NCBI RefSeq assembly: GCF_965221945.1
Contig: NZ_OZ244925.1
Coordinates: 2,418,001 to 2,482,000, forward strand
Reading direction: 5' to 3'
Source: Poriferisodalis sp965221945
GTDB lineage: Bacteria > Actinomycetota > Acidimicrobiia > Acidimicrobiales > Poriferisodalaceae
DNA: 64,000 nt
The notes beneath the pieces are model-generated. The model was not told the DNA's origin, ran no database searches, and saw only the letters and a program-made list of their open reading frames with translations. The translations under genes were made by a program, and so were the position numbers. Shown piece by piece: positions 45,123 to 53,853 of the stretch. How positions within the stretch are numbered: the first letter of the stretch is position 1; the number at the start of each line of letters is the position of its first letter.

Positions 45123-46511
45123 TCAAACGACGTCGAGCGCCACCATGTCGTCGACTGTCTCGCGGCGGATCACCAAGCGGGCATCTCCGCCTGCCACGAA
45201 GACGACGGCGGGGCGGCCGATGCGGTTGTAGGGGGCGCCCATCGAGTAGCCGTAGGCGCCCGTCACCGGTGTTGCCACCAAGTCGCCCGCAGCCAGTCCT
45301 GCCGGCATGGGAGCTGAGCGCACGATCACATCGCCCGACTCACAGTGCTTGCCCACCAGCCGCACCCGAGCCGGGCGTGGCTCTGCTGCCCGGGCAGGCA
45401 TGAACGCCGTGTAGTCGCTGCCGTAGAGCATCGGGCGCGGGTTGTCGCCGTAGCCGCCGTCGACGGCGGCGTAGGTCCGTACTCCCGGCACCTCCTTGAT
45501 GGCACCCACCGTGTAGAGAGTCACCGCGGCAGCTGCGGCGATGGCACGCCCCGGCTCAGCCACCAAGCGCGCCTCGAAGCCGTGTTGGTTGCTCAGCGCA
45601 TCCCACCTCTGCGACAGGACGGCACCCCACTCGGTGATCGTCGGCGCCCGCTCCGATTCCACGTAGGCGACGCCGAGCCCGCCGCCGATCGACAGCTCTT
45701 CCAGACGGCCGGCAGCCAGCCCCGAGCCGCCGAACAGCGGGGCCGCGAACTCGGCAACCACCTCCAGCGCCTTGGCGAGGCTCTCCACTCGGAACACCTG
45801 ACTGCCGATGTGGCAGTGGATGCCCACGAGCTCGACCGAGGCCGCAGAAGCGGCCCGCTCGACTGCGGCAATCGCAACGCCCTGGCCGATGCCGAAGCCG
45901 AACTTGGAGTCGGCCTGCCCGGTCGAGATGTACTCGTGTGTCTCAGCCCGCACGCCGGGCGTGACCCGCAGCAACACCCGCGGCACCATCCCGTCGGCAC
46001 GGTGCAGCTCGTCGAGACGGTCCAGCTCGTCCGCCGAATCGACGACGATGCGGCCCACACCTGCTGCGCGAGCCATCCCCAGCTCCGCGACTGACTTGTT
46101 GTTGCCGTGCAGCACGATCCGCTGCGCCAGGCTCTCGGCGGTGTCGCCATCGAACGCCCGCAGCACGGTCGCCAACTCACCACCGCTCGACACGTCGATG
46201 TCCATGCCTTCGGAGATCGCCAACCGCGCCATGGCCGCGCACAAGAACGCTTTGGCGGCATACGCCGCTCCCCCATCGAAGGCCGATACGGCCTCGCGGC
46301 AGCGCGCACGCAGGTGCGCTTCGTCATAGACGAACAGTGGTGTGCCGAACTGAGCTGCCAGGTCAACCAGGTCGCAGCCACCAACACGCAGGCGCCCCTC
46401 CTCGGAGACCTCAGAGGTCTGCGGCAGCAGCCGGAACGGGATCGGGTCGCTGGGATCGTCGGTGGGCGCATCGGTGCCACCGGCTGCGGTGCTGAGTGAA
46501 TCAGGGCTCAT
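45123..46511 (-). CDS. lysA: Diaminopimelate decarboxylase
   Basis: It makes L-lysine from meso-diaminopimelate. The 462-residue PLP enzyme has the PLP lysine K87 in AAYAAKAFL, HGNNKS, GIHCHIGSQ, EPGRAI, and the C-terminal CESGDV and GAYGYSMGAPYN of the family. It lies 21 bp after argS on the same strand, the argS-lysA-hom-thrC order of actinobacteria, but island 2 now separates it from hom. Confidence 0.96.
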   Translation of the reverse strand: MSPDSLSTAAGGTDAPTDDPSDPIPFRLLPQTSEVSEEGRLRVGGCDLVDLAAQFGTPLFVYDEAHLRARCREAVSAFDGGAAYAAKAFLCAAMARLAISEGMDIDVSSGGELATVLRAFDGDTAESLAQRIVLHGNNKSVAELGMARAAGVGRIVVDSADELDRLDELHRADGMVPRVLLRVTPGVRAETHEYISTGQADSKFGFGIGQGVAIAAVERAASAASVELVGIHCHIGSQVFRVESLAKALEVVAEFAAPLFGGSGLAAGRLEELSIGGGLGVAYVESERAPTITEWGAVLSQRWDALSNQHGFEARLVAEPGRAIAAAAAVTLYTVGAIKEVPGVRTYAAVDGGYGDNPRPMLYGSDYTAFMPARAAEPRPARVRLVGKHCESGDVIVRSAPMPAGLAAGDLVATPVTGAYGYSMGAPYNRIGRPAVVFVAGGDARLVIRRETVDDMVALDVV

Positions 46512-46532
46512 GGCCGGACCGTCACTTCCTGC

Positions 46533-48242
46533 TCACATCGCCGACGGCGCGTCCACGCCGAGGAGGTCCAACCCGATCGCCAAGCCGATGCGCGTGCCCT
46601 CAGTCAGGCAAAGCCGAGCGTCGCGAACCTCCGGCGGCACGTCGCGGAGCAGGATCGGGCAGTCGTTGTAGAAGCCGTGGAAGGCGCCAGCCAGGTCGCG
46701 CACCCATGTCGTCACCTTGTGGGGCGCGCGCTCTCGCTGCGCGATCTCCACCACTGAGGGCAGCACCTCGAGCGCTCGCAGCAGCGCCAGCTCGCGCTCG
46801 CCGTCAAGCGTCGACAGATCAGTGCCGGCAGGCGGTACGGGCGCGACCCCATCCGATTCAGCCCGTCGAGCCACCGACGCGATCCGAGCGTGGGCGTACT
46901 GCACGTAGAAGACCGGGTTCTCCGAGGCCTGCGCCGACAGCAAATCGATATCGATGGTCTGACGCGAGTCGATCGACTGCAGCAGAAAGGCGAAGCGCGC
47001 CACGTCGGGCCCCACCGCGTCGATGAGCTCGCGCACTTCCACCATCGTGCCGGTGCGCTTGGACAGCTCGATGACCTGGCCGTCACGCATGAGCGTCACG
47101 TTCTGGCCGACGATCGCCTCGTAGGAATCGGGCGGGTGTCCGAGCATCTGCATCGCAGCGGCGATGCGAGGTACGTAGCCGTGGTGGTCGGCTCCCAGGA
47201 CGTCGATGACGTGACTGCCGCGGCTGAACTTGGCGTCGTGGTAGGCGATGTCGGGCACGAAGTAGGTGGGTTCGCCGTCGCTGCGGTACAGCACCCGGTC
47301 CTTGTCGTCACCGTGCTCGCTAGTGCGCAGCCAGACAGCCCCCTCTTCCTCATACACCCACCCGGCATCGCGAAGCCGCCCCATGGCCTCGTCCATGGCT
47401 CCGGAGTCCACGAGCGCGGCCTCGCTCTGCCAGCGGTCGAAGCTGACGTTCATGGCCGACAGCGACTCGCCGACGTCGCGCAGGGCGCGCCTCATGCCCC
47501 ATTTCGCAGCGAATTGAACTTCGATGGGGGTTCCGACGGGAATCGGCGCATGCCCCGCCTCGAGCGCCGCTTTCCGCAACAACTGCGCGACATCGGCTTC
47601 TGCCTCCAAACCTGAACGCAGTTCGGCTGTTAGTTCGCTTGCCCACTCACCGACGTAATCGCCGTGGTAGCCGTCGTCGGGCACGGGTTCGCCGGTCATG
47701 CGTGCCACCAGCGATTGTCCAAAGAGCTGCACTTGCACGCCGAGGTCGTTCATGTAGTACTCGGTGACGGTCTCGTAGCCGCAGCGACGGAACAGGCGGG
47801 CAAGGCTGTCGCCGTACGCACCCCACCGCCCTCCGCCGGCATGCAGCGGACCGGTCGGGTTGGCGGAGACGAACTCCAGGTTCACGGTCTGGGATTGGCC
47901 GATGTCGGGGCAGGCGTAGCCCTCGGTCCCCTCGCGCAGGACCGAGATCAGCACCTCGTGCAGCCACGACGGCGCCAAGTGCAGGTTGACGAATCCTGGG
48001 CCGGCGACCTCTGCGCGTTCGAGGTGCGGCAGGCCTGCGAGCTCGAGCTGGGCCACGACGCGTTCCGCCAGCTCGCGCGGAGCCATCTTTGCCGCCTTTG
48101 CGTACACCATGGCAGCGTTCGACGACCAATCGCCGTGATCGGCTCGCGATGGACGTTCCAAACGGAGACGCGACCCGTCGGCGTCGATGCCAAGACCCGC
48201 AAGGGCACCTGCGATCGCGCCGGTGAGCGCCTGCTCTATCAC
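46533..48242 (-). CDS. argS: Arginyl-tRNA synthetase
   Basis: Class I synthetase, 569 residues. Seen: N-terminal add-on domain (GPGFVNLHLAPSWL), the HIGH-type site NPTGPLHAGGGRWGAYGD, EYYMNDLGVQ, a KMSKS-like ELSKRTGTMV, and the C-terminal DALR-type anticodon domain (VQYAHARIASVARRA). The start is the GTG at 48242 (VIEQALTGAIAGAL); the longer open frame upstream has no family sequence. A tRNA-Arg gene lies ~1.1 kb away. Confidence 0.95.
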   Translation of the reverse strand: MIEQALTGAIAGALAGLGIDADGSRLRLERPSRADHGDWSSNAAMVYAKAAKMAPRELAERVVAQLELAGLPHLERAEVAGPGFVNLHLAPSWLHEVLISVLREGTEGYACPDIGQSQTVNLEFVSANPTGPLHAGGGRWGAYGDSLARLFRRCGYETVTEYYMNDLGVQVQLFGQSLVARMTGEPVPDDGYHGDYVGEWASELTAELRSGLEAEADVAQLLRKAALEAGHAPIPVGTPIEVQFAAKWGMRRALRDVGESLSAMNVSFDRWQSEAALVDSGAMDEAMGRLRDAGWVYEEEGAVWLRTSEHGDDKDRVLYRSDGEPTYFVPDIAYHDAKFSRGSHVIDVLGADHHGYVPRIAAAMQMLGHPPDSYEAIVGQNVTLMRDGQVIELSKRTGTMVEVRELIDAVGPDVARFAFLLQSIDSRQTIDIDLLSAQASENPVFYVQYAHARIASVARRAESDGVAPVPPAGTDLSTLDGERELALLRALEVLPSVVEIAQRERAPHKVTTWVRDLAGAFHGFYNDCPILLRDVPPEVRDARLCLTEGTRIGLAIGLDLLGVDAPSAM

Positions 48243-48451
48243 CGTTGCGAAGCTACCCCTGCTGGACGCTGATCCCGGGTTCAATTGCGGCCGAACAGCC
48301 GTGGTTTGTCGTTGCCTCCTCGTCGGCACCGACGATGTACGAGCCTCCATCGCACCCGGCTCTCGGCGCGGCGTAATTCGCCGCACGGGGTGTCCCCGAA
48401 CATTCGGCGGCGTGAATGCCGCGCGACTCGGCGGCGTGACAACCTCGCGCT

Positions 48452-49342
48452 ATGGATCTCGACCTGACGTGGGTCAACGTTGCCGCCAGCCTGACTCTGG
48501 TGGCCGCTGTCGTAGTGCTATCGGCATGGCTGCGCCTCGGCATCACGCGAGGTGTCGTCGTGGCGGCAGCACGGGCAGCGGTCCAGCTCTCGGTCGTGGG
48601 CGGCGTGCTCATCGTGGTGCTGCGACCCGAGGCCGCCCTCGTGTGGTCGTGGTTGTGGGTGGCTGCCATGGTGGTGCTGGCGACCGGTGTGGTGCGGCGG
48701 CGCACGCGGCGGCTCAAACCGTTCCAACCGTCGATCGGCTTGATCGTGGCCGCGGTGATCGTGCCGCTGGGCGTCTGCCTCGCGGTGACGTTCGGGCTCG
48801 GCGTCTTTGCCCTGACGCCGACAGCGCTGGTTCCCGTCGCCGGCATCCTGCTCGGCAATTCGCTGCCGACAACGATTGCCGCAGCGGCGCGCATAGAGGA
48901 ACTGCTGTCCGACGAACGCGGCCAGATCGACGCCATGCTCGCCCTGGGCTTTGACGGCAGCTCGGCAATCCGCCCGCAGGTTCGCAAGGCGATCCGATCA
49001 GCGCTCGTCCCTCAGGTGGAACGCACCAGCGTGGTGGGCCTCGTGGCGCTGCCCGGCGCGATGACCGGCATGATCCTGGCGGGAGCCGACCCGCTCGACG
49101 CTGTAGCAGCACAGATGATCGTGATGTTCCTGATCTTGGGGGGCGTCGCGTTCACGGTCGCTGTCGTGGTGCTCGGGACCGCACGCAGGGTGATGACGCC
49201 CGACGGTCGCGTGGCACGGCCGCTGTACACCCAAGCCGTGCCCGACGGCTCGCCAGCGAACCCGCCCAGCCGGCGCGCCGGTCTTGTGCGGCGTTGGCGG
49301 CTGGACGTCTTCGCAAGAGCGGGGCGCGACAGCGGTCGGTAG
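48452..49342 (+). CDS. fetB: FetB/UPF0014-type ABC transporter permease (putative iron exporter)
   Basis: This 296-residue integral membrane protein has about seven segments. Family marks: LGITRGVVVAAARAAVQLSVVG near the start, VPVAGILLGNSLPTTIAAAARIEELL in the middle, and GLVALPGAMTGMILAGADPLDAVAAQMIVMFLILGGVAF. E. coli FetB works with the ATPase FetA in iron export under peroxide stress. No FetA-like ATPase gene is adjacent, so its partner must be encoded elsewhere. It is divergent from argS. Confidence 0.88.
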   Translation: MDLDLTWVNVAASLTLVAAVVVLSAWLRLGITRGVVVAAARAAVQLSVVGGVLIVVLRPEAALVWSWLWVAAMVVLATGVVRRRTRRLKPFQPSIGLIVAAVIVPLGVCLAVTFGLGVFALTPTALVPVAGILLGNSLPTTIAAAARIEELLSDERGQIDAMLALGFDGSSAIRPQVRKAIRSALVPQVERTSVVGLVALPGAMTGMILAGADPLDAVAAQMIVMFLILGGVAFTVAVVVLGTARRVMTPDGRVARPLYTQAVPDGSPANPPSRRAGLVRRWRLDVFARAGRDSGR

Positions 49343-49390
49343 CTTTGCCGGACATTGAGTCCGGACATTCGAGCTCAGCCCGGACCTTCA

Positions 49391-49462
49391 GCCCTCGTAG
49401 CTCAGGGGATAGAGCATTGGCCTCCGGAGCCATGTGCGCAGGTTCGAATCCTGCCGAGGGCG
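49391..49462 (+). tRNA. tRNA-Arg (anticodon CCG)
   Basis: The cloverleaf is drawn by eye: acceptor GCCCTCG/CGAGGGC, D arm GCTC-AGGGGATA-GAGC, anticodon loop CTCCGGA with anticodon CCG, T arm GCAGG-TTCGAAT-CCTGC, discriminator G. The first pair of the anticodon stem is a T-T mismatch. CCA is not encoded. CCG decodes the CGG codon. Confidence 0.93.
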
Positions 49463-49503
49463 CTTCGTCGGCTCCATGCCGGCCGAGGGCGCTTCGCCGG
49501 CTC
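49454..49503 (+). repeat. Direct repeat of the tRNA-Arg 3' end
   Basis: A 21-bp sequence beginning CCGAGGGCGCTTCG at 49454 (the tRNA acceptor 3' strand and downstream bases) recurs at 49483-49503 with one mismatch. Only the last ~9 bases of the tRNA are duplicated. It may be a short local duplication or the trace of an integration event; nothing mobile remains between the copies. Confidence 0.75.
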
Positions 49504-49918
49504 AGCTGTCCGCTGACCACCCGGTCAACTCGGTGCGCTGGATGACGATGGCAGCGCCGACCGGCGGCTGCGTGGCGTACTGGGGATAGCGCTCGCACAG
49601 CAGCTTGATCGCATGTCGGTGCTGTGCACCCTCGGTGTGCACCACAGCGCGGCCGCGCAGGCGCACCCACCACAGGCGCTCCCAGTTCATGTCGTCGTAG
49701 TGCTCGATCAACATCGTGACCTCGGGAAAGCGTCGAACATTGTCGAGCCGCTTGAGGTCCATGGTCGTCTTGGGCTTGTGGTCGACGGCTGTCACCACGA
49801 CGTCGTCCTCGAATGCGTACGTGCACGGCACGAGATCGACGCGCCCGTCGGCACGGATCGTCGCTAGCGTCGCCACCCGACCCTCACACAGCAGCGCCAG
49901 CAGTTCGGCCTCGGTCAC
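49502..49918 (-). CDS. Pyridoxamine-5'-phosphate-oxidase-like (PPOX class) protein, probably F420- or FMN-binding
   Basis: A 138-residue split-barrel protein: TEAELLALLCEGRVATLATIRADGRVDLVPCTYAFE at the N-terminus, VVTAVDHKPKTTMDLKRLDNV, then EHYDDMNWERLWWVRLRGRA and C-terminal TGWSADS. The KPKTTMDLKRLDN stretch resembles the actinobacterial F420-dependent PPOX subgroup (Rv0121/Rv1155 type). The substrate is unknown. The GTG at 49918 is preceded by AGGGTGG. It is divergent from the FrhB-like gene, which also suggests F420 chemistry. Confidence 0.85.
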   Translation of the reverse strand: MTEAELLALLCEGRVATLATIRADGRVDLVPCTYAFEDDVVVTAVDHKPKTTMDLKRLDNVRRFPEVTMLIEHYDDMNWERLWWVRLRGRAVVHTEGAQHRHAIKLLCERYPQYATQPPVGAAIVIQRTELTGWSADS

Positions 49919-50035
49919 GGCGGGCCACCCTAGAGCACCGCGGCGTCGATCCAGCACTTGAGCGCCAATGTTCCCACGGTCTCCGAGCCAGGTCGTCCCG
50001 GACCGTTCGCGAGGCACCTGCCATAGTCTTGGGCC

Positions 50036-51232
50036 ATGGCAATGACCGGGGCAATGACTGGGGCAACGACTGGGGCTCCCCCGGCATCGGGCGGCGCGCC
50101 GCCACGCTGGACCTTCCAGTGGAAGGAGCTGTACGACGAGGTCATCACCACAGGGCTGTGCACGGGCTGTGCCGGCTGCGTGATCTCCTGCCCGCACGAC
50201 GTCATCGGCTACGAGCACGTCCAGGGCGGCTTCATGCCGTTCCACCTCGAAGAGGAGCTGGGGCTCGAAGACTGCGGCCACGGCCAGAAAGGCTGCACAA
50301 GCTGCACCCGCGCCTGCCCCCGCTTCCGCACCTGGGAAGACGAAGCCGACGACTTCATGTTCGGCCGGCACCGCACGGGCGAAGAGCCTTCGGGCGTGTT
50401 CAAGGACATCATCCTGACAAGGGCCTCTGACGACTTCGTCCACGAGATCGGCCAGGACGGCGGGCTGGTGTCGGCGATCCTCATCTGGGCGCTCGACCAC
50501 GGCTACATCGACGCCGCCCTGACGTCCTACGTCGGCGAGGGCGAGGGCAACCAGTGGACGGCGTCGCCCGGCGTTGCCTTCAACCGCGACGACGTGCTGC
50601 GCGGTGCTGGCAGCCGTTACACCTATTCGGCCAACACGCTCGCCTACAACGAGGCGATCGAGGCCGGCGCTCAGAAGCTCGCTCTGGTCGGCATGAGCTG
50701 CCAGAGCTCGATCGTGCCCGTCGCCAAGTCCCGCAAGGTGGGCAAGGTCGGCAACCGGTTCGTGCTGAACATCGGGCTGCTGTGCTCGAAGTCGTTCGAC
50801 GAGGCCATCTTCGAAGAGCTGTTCGAGCAGAAGTACGGGCTCGACCGCCATCTCATCCGCAAGACGAACATCAAGGGCGTCTTCCAGATCTGGACGCACG
50901 ACGGCGGTTACTACGAGATCAACCTCAAGGAATGCCACGCTTGGACCCGCGAGGGATGCAACCACTGCCCCGATTTCGCCGCCGAGCACGCTGACATCTC
51001 GACCGGCGGTATCGGCAAGTACAGCGACTGGACCCTCACCATCGTCCGGACCGAAATCGGCCGCGAGATCATCATGAAGATGCTGGCCGACGGCTCGCTC
51101 ATCGGGCGTCCTGGCGACGAAGACCCGGGTGCTATCGCACTCATGCACAAGCTCAGCGAGAAGTCGCGGGTCCGCTGGCCGAAGTTCGCCTGGGACAAGC
51201 CCGCGCTGCTGCCTGAACCCACGAAGAGGTAG
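50036..51232 (+). CDS. Coenzyme F420 hydrogenase/dehydrogenase beta-subunit family protein (FrhB-like)
   Basis: This 398-residue iron-sulfur flavoprotein has an N-terminal CTGCAGCVISCPHD (4Fe-4S ligands at ~43-53), then KGCTSCTRACPRF, an EIGQDGGLVSAILIWAL flavin-binding segment, LVGMSCQSS, and a second set of cysteines in LKECHAWTREGCNHCPDF. FrhB-type subunits shuttle electrons between F420 and Fe-S partners; the partner is unknown. The first codons are a 12-bp repeat giving MTGAMTGATTGA, so three start sites (50036, 50042, 50054) are possible. Confidence 0.9.
   Translation: MAMTGAMTGATTGAPPASGGAPPRWTFQWKELYDEVITTGLCTGCAGCVISCPHDVIGYEHVQGGFMPFHLEEELGLEDCGHGQKGCTSCTRACPRFRTWEDEADDFMFGRHRTGEEPSGVFKDIILTRASDDFVHEIGQDGGLVSAILIWALDHGYIDAALTSYVGEGEGNQWTASPGVAFNRDDVLRGAGSRYTYSANTLAYNEAIEAGAQKLALVGMSCQSSIVPVAKSRKVGKVGNRFVLNIGLLCSKSFDEAIFEELFEQKYGLDRHLIRKTNIKGVFQIWTHDGGYYEINLKECHAWTREGCNHCPDFAAEHADISTGGIGKYSDWTLTIVRTEIGREIIMKMLADGSLIGRPGDEDPGAIALMHKLSEKSRVRWPKFAWDKPALLPEPTKR
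50039..50074 (+). repeat. Three 12-bp tandem repeats at the start of the FrhB-like gene
   Basis: GCAATGACCGGG, GCAATGACTGGG and GCAACGACTGGG follow each other. The first two contain ATG in frame, so the repeat duplicates a possible start codon. Each unit encodes four residues (A-M/T-T-G). Confidence 0.9.
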
Positions 51233-51255
51233 CCCACGCCGCAGCCGGCGTCGGC

Positions 51256-51891
51256 TCACAGGCAGAGGTTGATGAAGTCGACGATGTCGGGTCGGACCTC
51301 GGTGCTGGCCATGAAGTGGTTCAGCCGGTGGGCCGGCACCACATCCTGCGCTCGGGCCAGCGAGCATGCACACAAGCTGCGCAAGCGGTCCGAGCCAGCA
51401 GAACACTCGTTGAGGTAGGCCTGCTGCTGGGCCTCGGTCCACTGCGCCGGCGGTCCAGCCTCACGGCAGTTGACGAGCGCTGCGGCAAGATCGGGAGAGA
51501 ATTCCAGAGCGCCCGACATGCGATCCTCAAAGACCTCGAGATCGATGGCAGTGAGGTTGCCCTCCATGCGGTCGGCGGCGCAGTGGCACGGTCCCACGAG
51601 CCCAGCGTCGGCGACGCACGCATCCATGAAGGCGATCAGCGGCTCGATTGCGAGCACCCCGGGAGCGCCGTCGCCGGGAACGGTCGGCGGGGCAAGCGTG
51701 CCGGGGTTGCCGATGGGCGCGTCGGAATCCGTTGCGCCATTTCGGGTGGTCGCCGGCGCCACCTCGATCACGGTCGTTGAGCATGCGACAACGCCCGCCA
51801 ACGCCAACACCGCTGCAACCCAACGCGCGCCCCGCAGCAGCAGAGGCCGCCATGCCTCAGGCGGATGGAAGATTCGCCAGTCGGCGCGCAT
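51256..51891 (-). CDS. Putative lipoprotein of unknown function
   Basis: A 211-residue protein with a lipoprotein signal peptide: basic N-terminus, hydrophobic VAAVLALAGVVA, then Cys-Ser (lipobox VVAC). The mature part has a Thr/Pro-rich linker and a helical domain with conserved-looking cysteines (FMDACVADAGLVGPCHCAADRM, AYLNECSAGSDRLRSLCACS), paired so as to form disulfides outside the cell. I do not recognise a family. The ATG at 51891 lies inside the 3' end of udgB (35-bp overlap), so expression is probably coupled to it. Confidence 0.75.
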   Translation of the reverse strand: MRADWRIFHPPEAWRPLLLRGARWVAAVLALAGVVACSTTVIEVAPATTRNGATDSDAPIGNPGTLAPPTVPGDGAPGVLAIEPLIAFMDACVADAGLVGPCHCAADRMEGNLTAIDLEVFEDRMSGALEFSPDLAAALVNCREAGPPAQWTEAQQQAYLNECSAGSDRLRSLCACSLARAQDVVPAHRLNHFMASTEVRPDIVDFINLCL

Positions 51892-52606
51892 CGCGAAGCA
51901 CCGTATCGGCCATGCCGGCGGTGAGGCGGCCGGTGAACGTGTTCTGCTGACTGGGGTGGAACGAGCACACGATGCGGGCGATCCCGCCCAACGCTTCCGA
52001 GCCGCTCGATCCTCCAACAGCGGGCACCTCGGCGGTCACGCCATGGCCGAATCGGGGCCGAGGCCGCACACCACCAAGCGTGCACAGCACACCGTAGGCG
52101 AAGGCGCCGAGGGCGACCGCAACGCGGGCATTGACGAGCAGTGCCAGCTCGCGTTCGAGGAACGGCCGGCAGGCATCTCGTTCAGCAGGGGTGGGCTTGT
52201 TCGCTGGCGGCGCGCAGCGAACCGCAGCGGTGATGTACGCATCACGCAGCTCCAGTCCGTCGCCTGCGCGCTCAGAGGTCGGCTGATTTGCGAAGCCGCA
52301 GCGGTGCAGGGCCGCGTACAGGAAGTCGCCAGAACGGTCGCCGGTGAACATCCGACCGGTGCGGTTCGCGCCATGTGCAGCCGGCGCCAGCCCGACGAAC
52401 ACAATCGCTGCGGCCGGATCTCCGAAGCCGGGCACGCCCCGCCCCCAGTAGTCCTCGTCGGCGAATGCTGCTCGCTTGTGGGCTGCGGTCTGCTCGCGCC
52501 ACGCCACGAGCCGGTCGCAGCGCATGCACGCCGCGACCTCGTTGTTCAGCAAGCGCAGCGCCGCGCCGCCAGAGGCGTTACCGGACGACGGGGATGCGGC
52601 GCTCAT
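51857..52606 (-). CDS. udgB: Uracil-DNA glycosylase, type 5 (UdgB)
   Basis: This family 5 uracil-DNA glycosylase removes uracil and some other deaminated bases. The 249-residue protein has the Fe-S cysteines (CMRCDRLVAWRE near the start; RCAPPANKPTPAERDAC), motif A VGLAPAAHGANRTGRMFTGD, and motif B-like CSFHPSQQNTFTGRLT near the end. Residues match the mycobacterial Rv1259 type. The ATG at 52606 is divergent from the phosphatase gene. Confidence 0.95.
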   Translation of the reverse strand: MSAASPSSGNASGGAALRLLNNEVAACMRCDRLVAWREQTAAHKRAAFADEDYWGRGVPGFGDPAAAIVFVGLAPAAHGANRTGRMFTGDRSGDFLYAALHRCGFANQPTSERAGDGLELRDAYITAAVRCAPPANKPTPAERDACRPFLERELALLVNARVAVALGAFAYGVLCTLGGVRPRPRFGHGVTAEVPAVGGSSGSEALGGIARIVCSFHPSQQNTFTGRLTAGMADTVLRDARRLANLPSA

Positions 52607-52690
52607 CGCTGCGAGTGTGCCAGTCGCCGGCGCTGCGCGCGTGCCGTCTGGCGCCGCTGCGCGACGATCCAGACAAGTAGCTTCGGCACG

Positions 52691-53329
52691 GTGCCAGCCC
52701 GACCTCGACCCACGCTGCTGCTGTTCGTCCGCCACGGTCTCACCCCGACGACCGGCGTCGAGCTGTACGGCCGTCGTCCGGGAGTGCACCTGTCCGACGC
52801 TGGCGTCCAGCAGGCGCAGCATGCCGCCGAGCGCATTGCTGCGGGGGGACGCCGCGTCGCGGCGGTGTATGCCAGCCCGCTGGAACGGGCCCAGGAAACC
52901 GCCGCCCCGATTGGTGCGGCCCTCGGCCGCAGCGTGCGCATACACGACGGCCTCAACGAACTCGACATGGGCCGCTGGACGGGTCGCAAGCTCAGCCAGT
53001 TGCGCAAGTTGGCGGCGTGGTCGCAGGTGCAGCGCTATCCCAGCGGCTTCCGCTTCCCCGACGGCGAGACGTTCCGCCAGATGCAGGCGCGCATCGCTGC
53101 GGCGGCAGGCGAGCTGGCAGCCCGCCATCGCGGCGCCACGGTTGTCGCCGTCAGCCACGCCGACCCCATTCGGGCGCTGGTAGCTGACGCCATGGGAACC
53201 CATCTCGACCTCTTCCAGCGGATCGTCGTGTCGCCGTGCTCGGTGACTGCGATCCTGTACAGCAATGACGGCCCCGTGGTGCTGGCCACCAACAGCACTT
53301 CAGACCTCGCAGCACTCTCTCCGGCATGA
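52691..53329 (+). CDS. Histidine phosphatase (phosphoglycerate-mutase-like, MSMEG_4193 family)
   Basis: A 212-residue phosphatase with catalytic RHG at 14-16 (LLLFVRHGLTPTT), VYASPLERAQETAAPIG, NELDMGRWTGRKLSQLR, and the second His in AVSHADPIRALVADAMG. The longer helix-turn features match the actinobacterial family that travels with DUF3090 and SCO1664. Its stop overlaps the DUF3090 ATG (ATGA). The start is a GTG. The substrate is unknown; the trio is usually near mycothiol genes. Confidence 0.92.
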   Translation: MPARPRPTLLLFVRHGLTPTTGVELYGRRPGVHLSDAGVQQAQHAAERIAAGGRRVAAVYASPLERAQETAAPIGAALGRSVRIHDGLNELDMGRWTGRKLSQLRKLAAWSQVQRYPSGFRFPDGETFRQMQARIAAAAGELAARHRGATVVAVSHADPIRALVADAMGTHLDLFQRIVVSPCSVTAILYSNDGPVVLATNSTSDLAALSPA

Positions 53330-53844
53330 CTGACGATTTCGACCTGCGCAATCCGGACGCCTTCGTGGCGGGAACGGTCGGGCCGGCTGGCCAGCGGATC
53401 TTTTTCCTGCAGGCCACAGAAGCCGGTCACGTCGTCTCGCTGAAGCTGGAGAAGGGGCAGGTCTGGGCGCTGGCAAACCTGCTCAGCGAACTTCTCGAAG
53501 GCGAGAGCTACGAGGGTCCTGCGTCAACCTTTGCCAAGTTGGTCGAGCCGGTGACCGCCGCATGGACAGTCGGCCGTATGGCGACGGGCATGGACACCGA
53601 GGGCAAGGTCATCGTGGTCATTGCCGACGAGCTCGATGACAGCGACGGCGACAGCGACGATCCCGACGACGACGCAGATTCGGGCGGCGAGGAGCTGGCT
53701 GATGACGACGAGCGCACTGGCGGTCGCGCCCGCTTCCACCTCGACTACGCGATGGCGCTCGGATTCGCGCAGCAAGCGCTGCTGCTGGTCTCCGAAGGCC
53801 GCGACTTCGGCCAGCGCAATGGGCACCGCCCGCCCCGAGATTGA
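53326..53844 (+). CDS. DUF3090 family protein
   Basis: A 172-residue actinobacterial conserved protein of unknown function. N-terminal FDLRNPDAFVAGTVGPAGQRIFFLQA and VSLKLEKGQVWALANLLSELL are the family core; a long Asp-rich run (DDSDGDSDDPDDDADSGG) is inserted before the C-terminal FHLDYAMALGFAQQALLLVSEGR and the zinc-ribbon-free end GQRNGHRPPRD. It lies between the histidine phosphatase (4-bp overlap) and the SCO1664-type kinase-like gene, the conserved three-gene order. Confidence 0.92.
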   Translation: MTDDFDLRNPDAFVAGTVGPAGQRIFFLQATEAGHVVSLKLEKGQVWALANLLSELLEGESYEGPASTFAKLVEPVTAAWTVGRMATGMDTEGKVIVVIADELDDSDGDSDDPDDDADSGGEELADDDERTGGRARFHLDYAMALGFAQQALLLVSEGRDFGQRNGHRPPRD

Positions 53845-53853
53845 TTGGCCGGC

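Noticed and set aside
49391..49503. Integrated element at tRNA-Arg
   Set aside because: The gene downstream is a normal PPOX-family gene and no integrase is nearby; the 3' end repeat alone is not enough.
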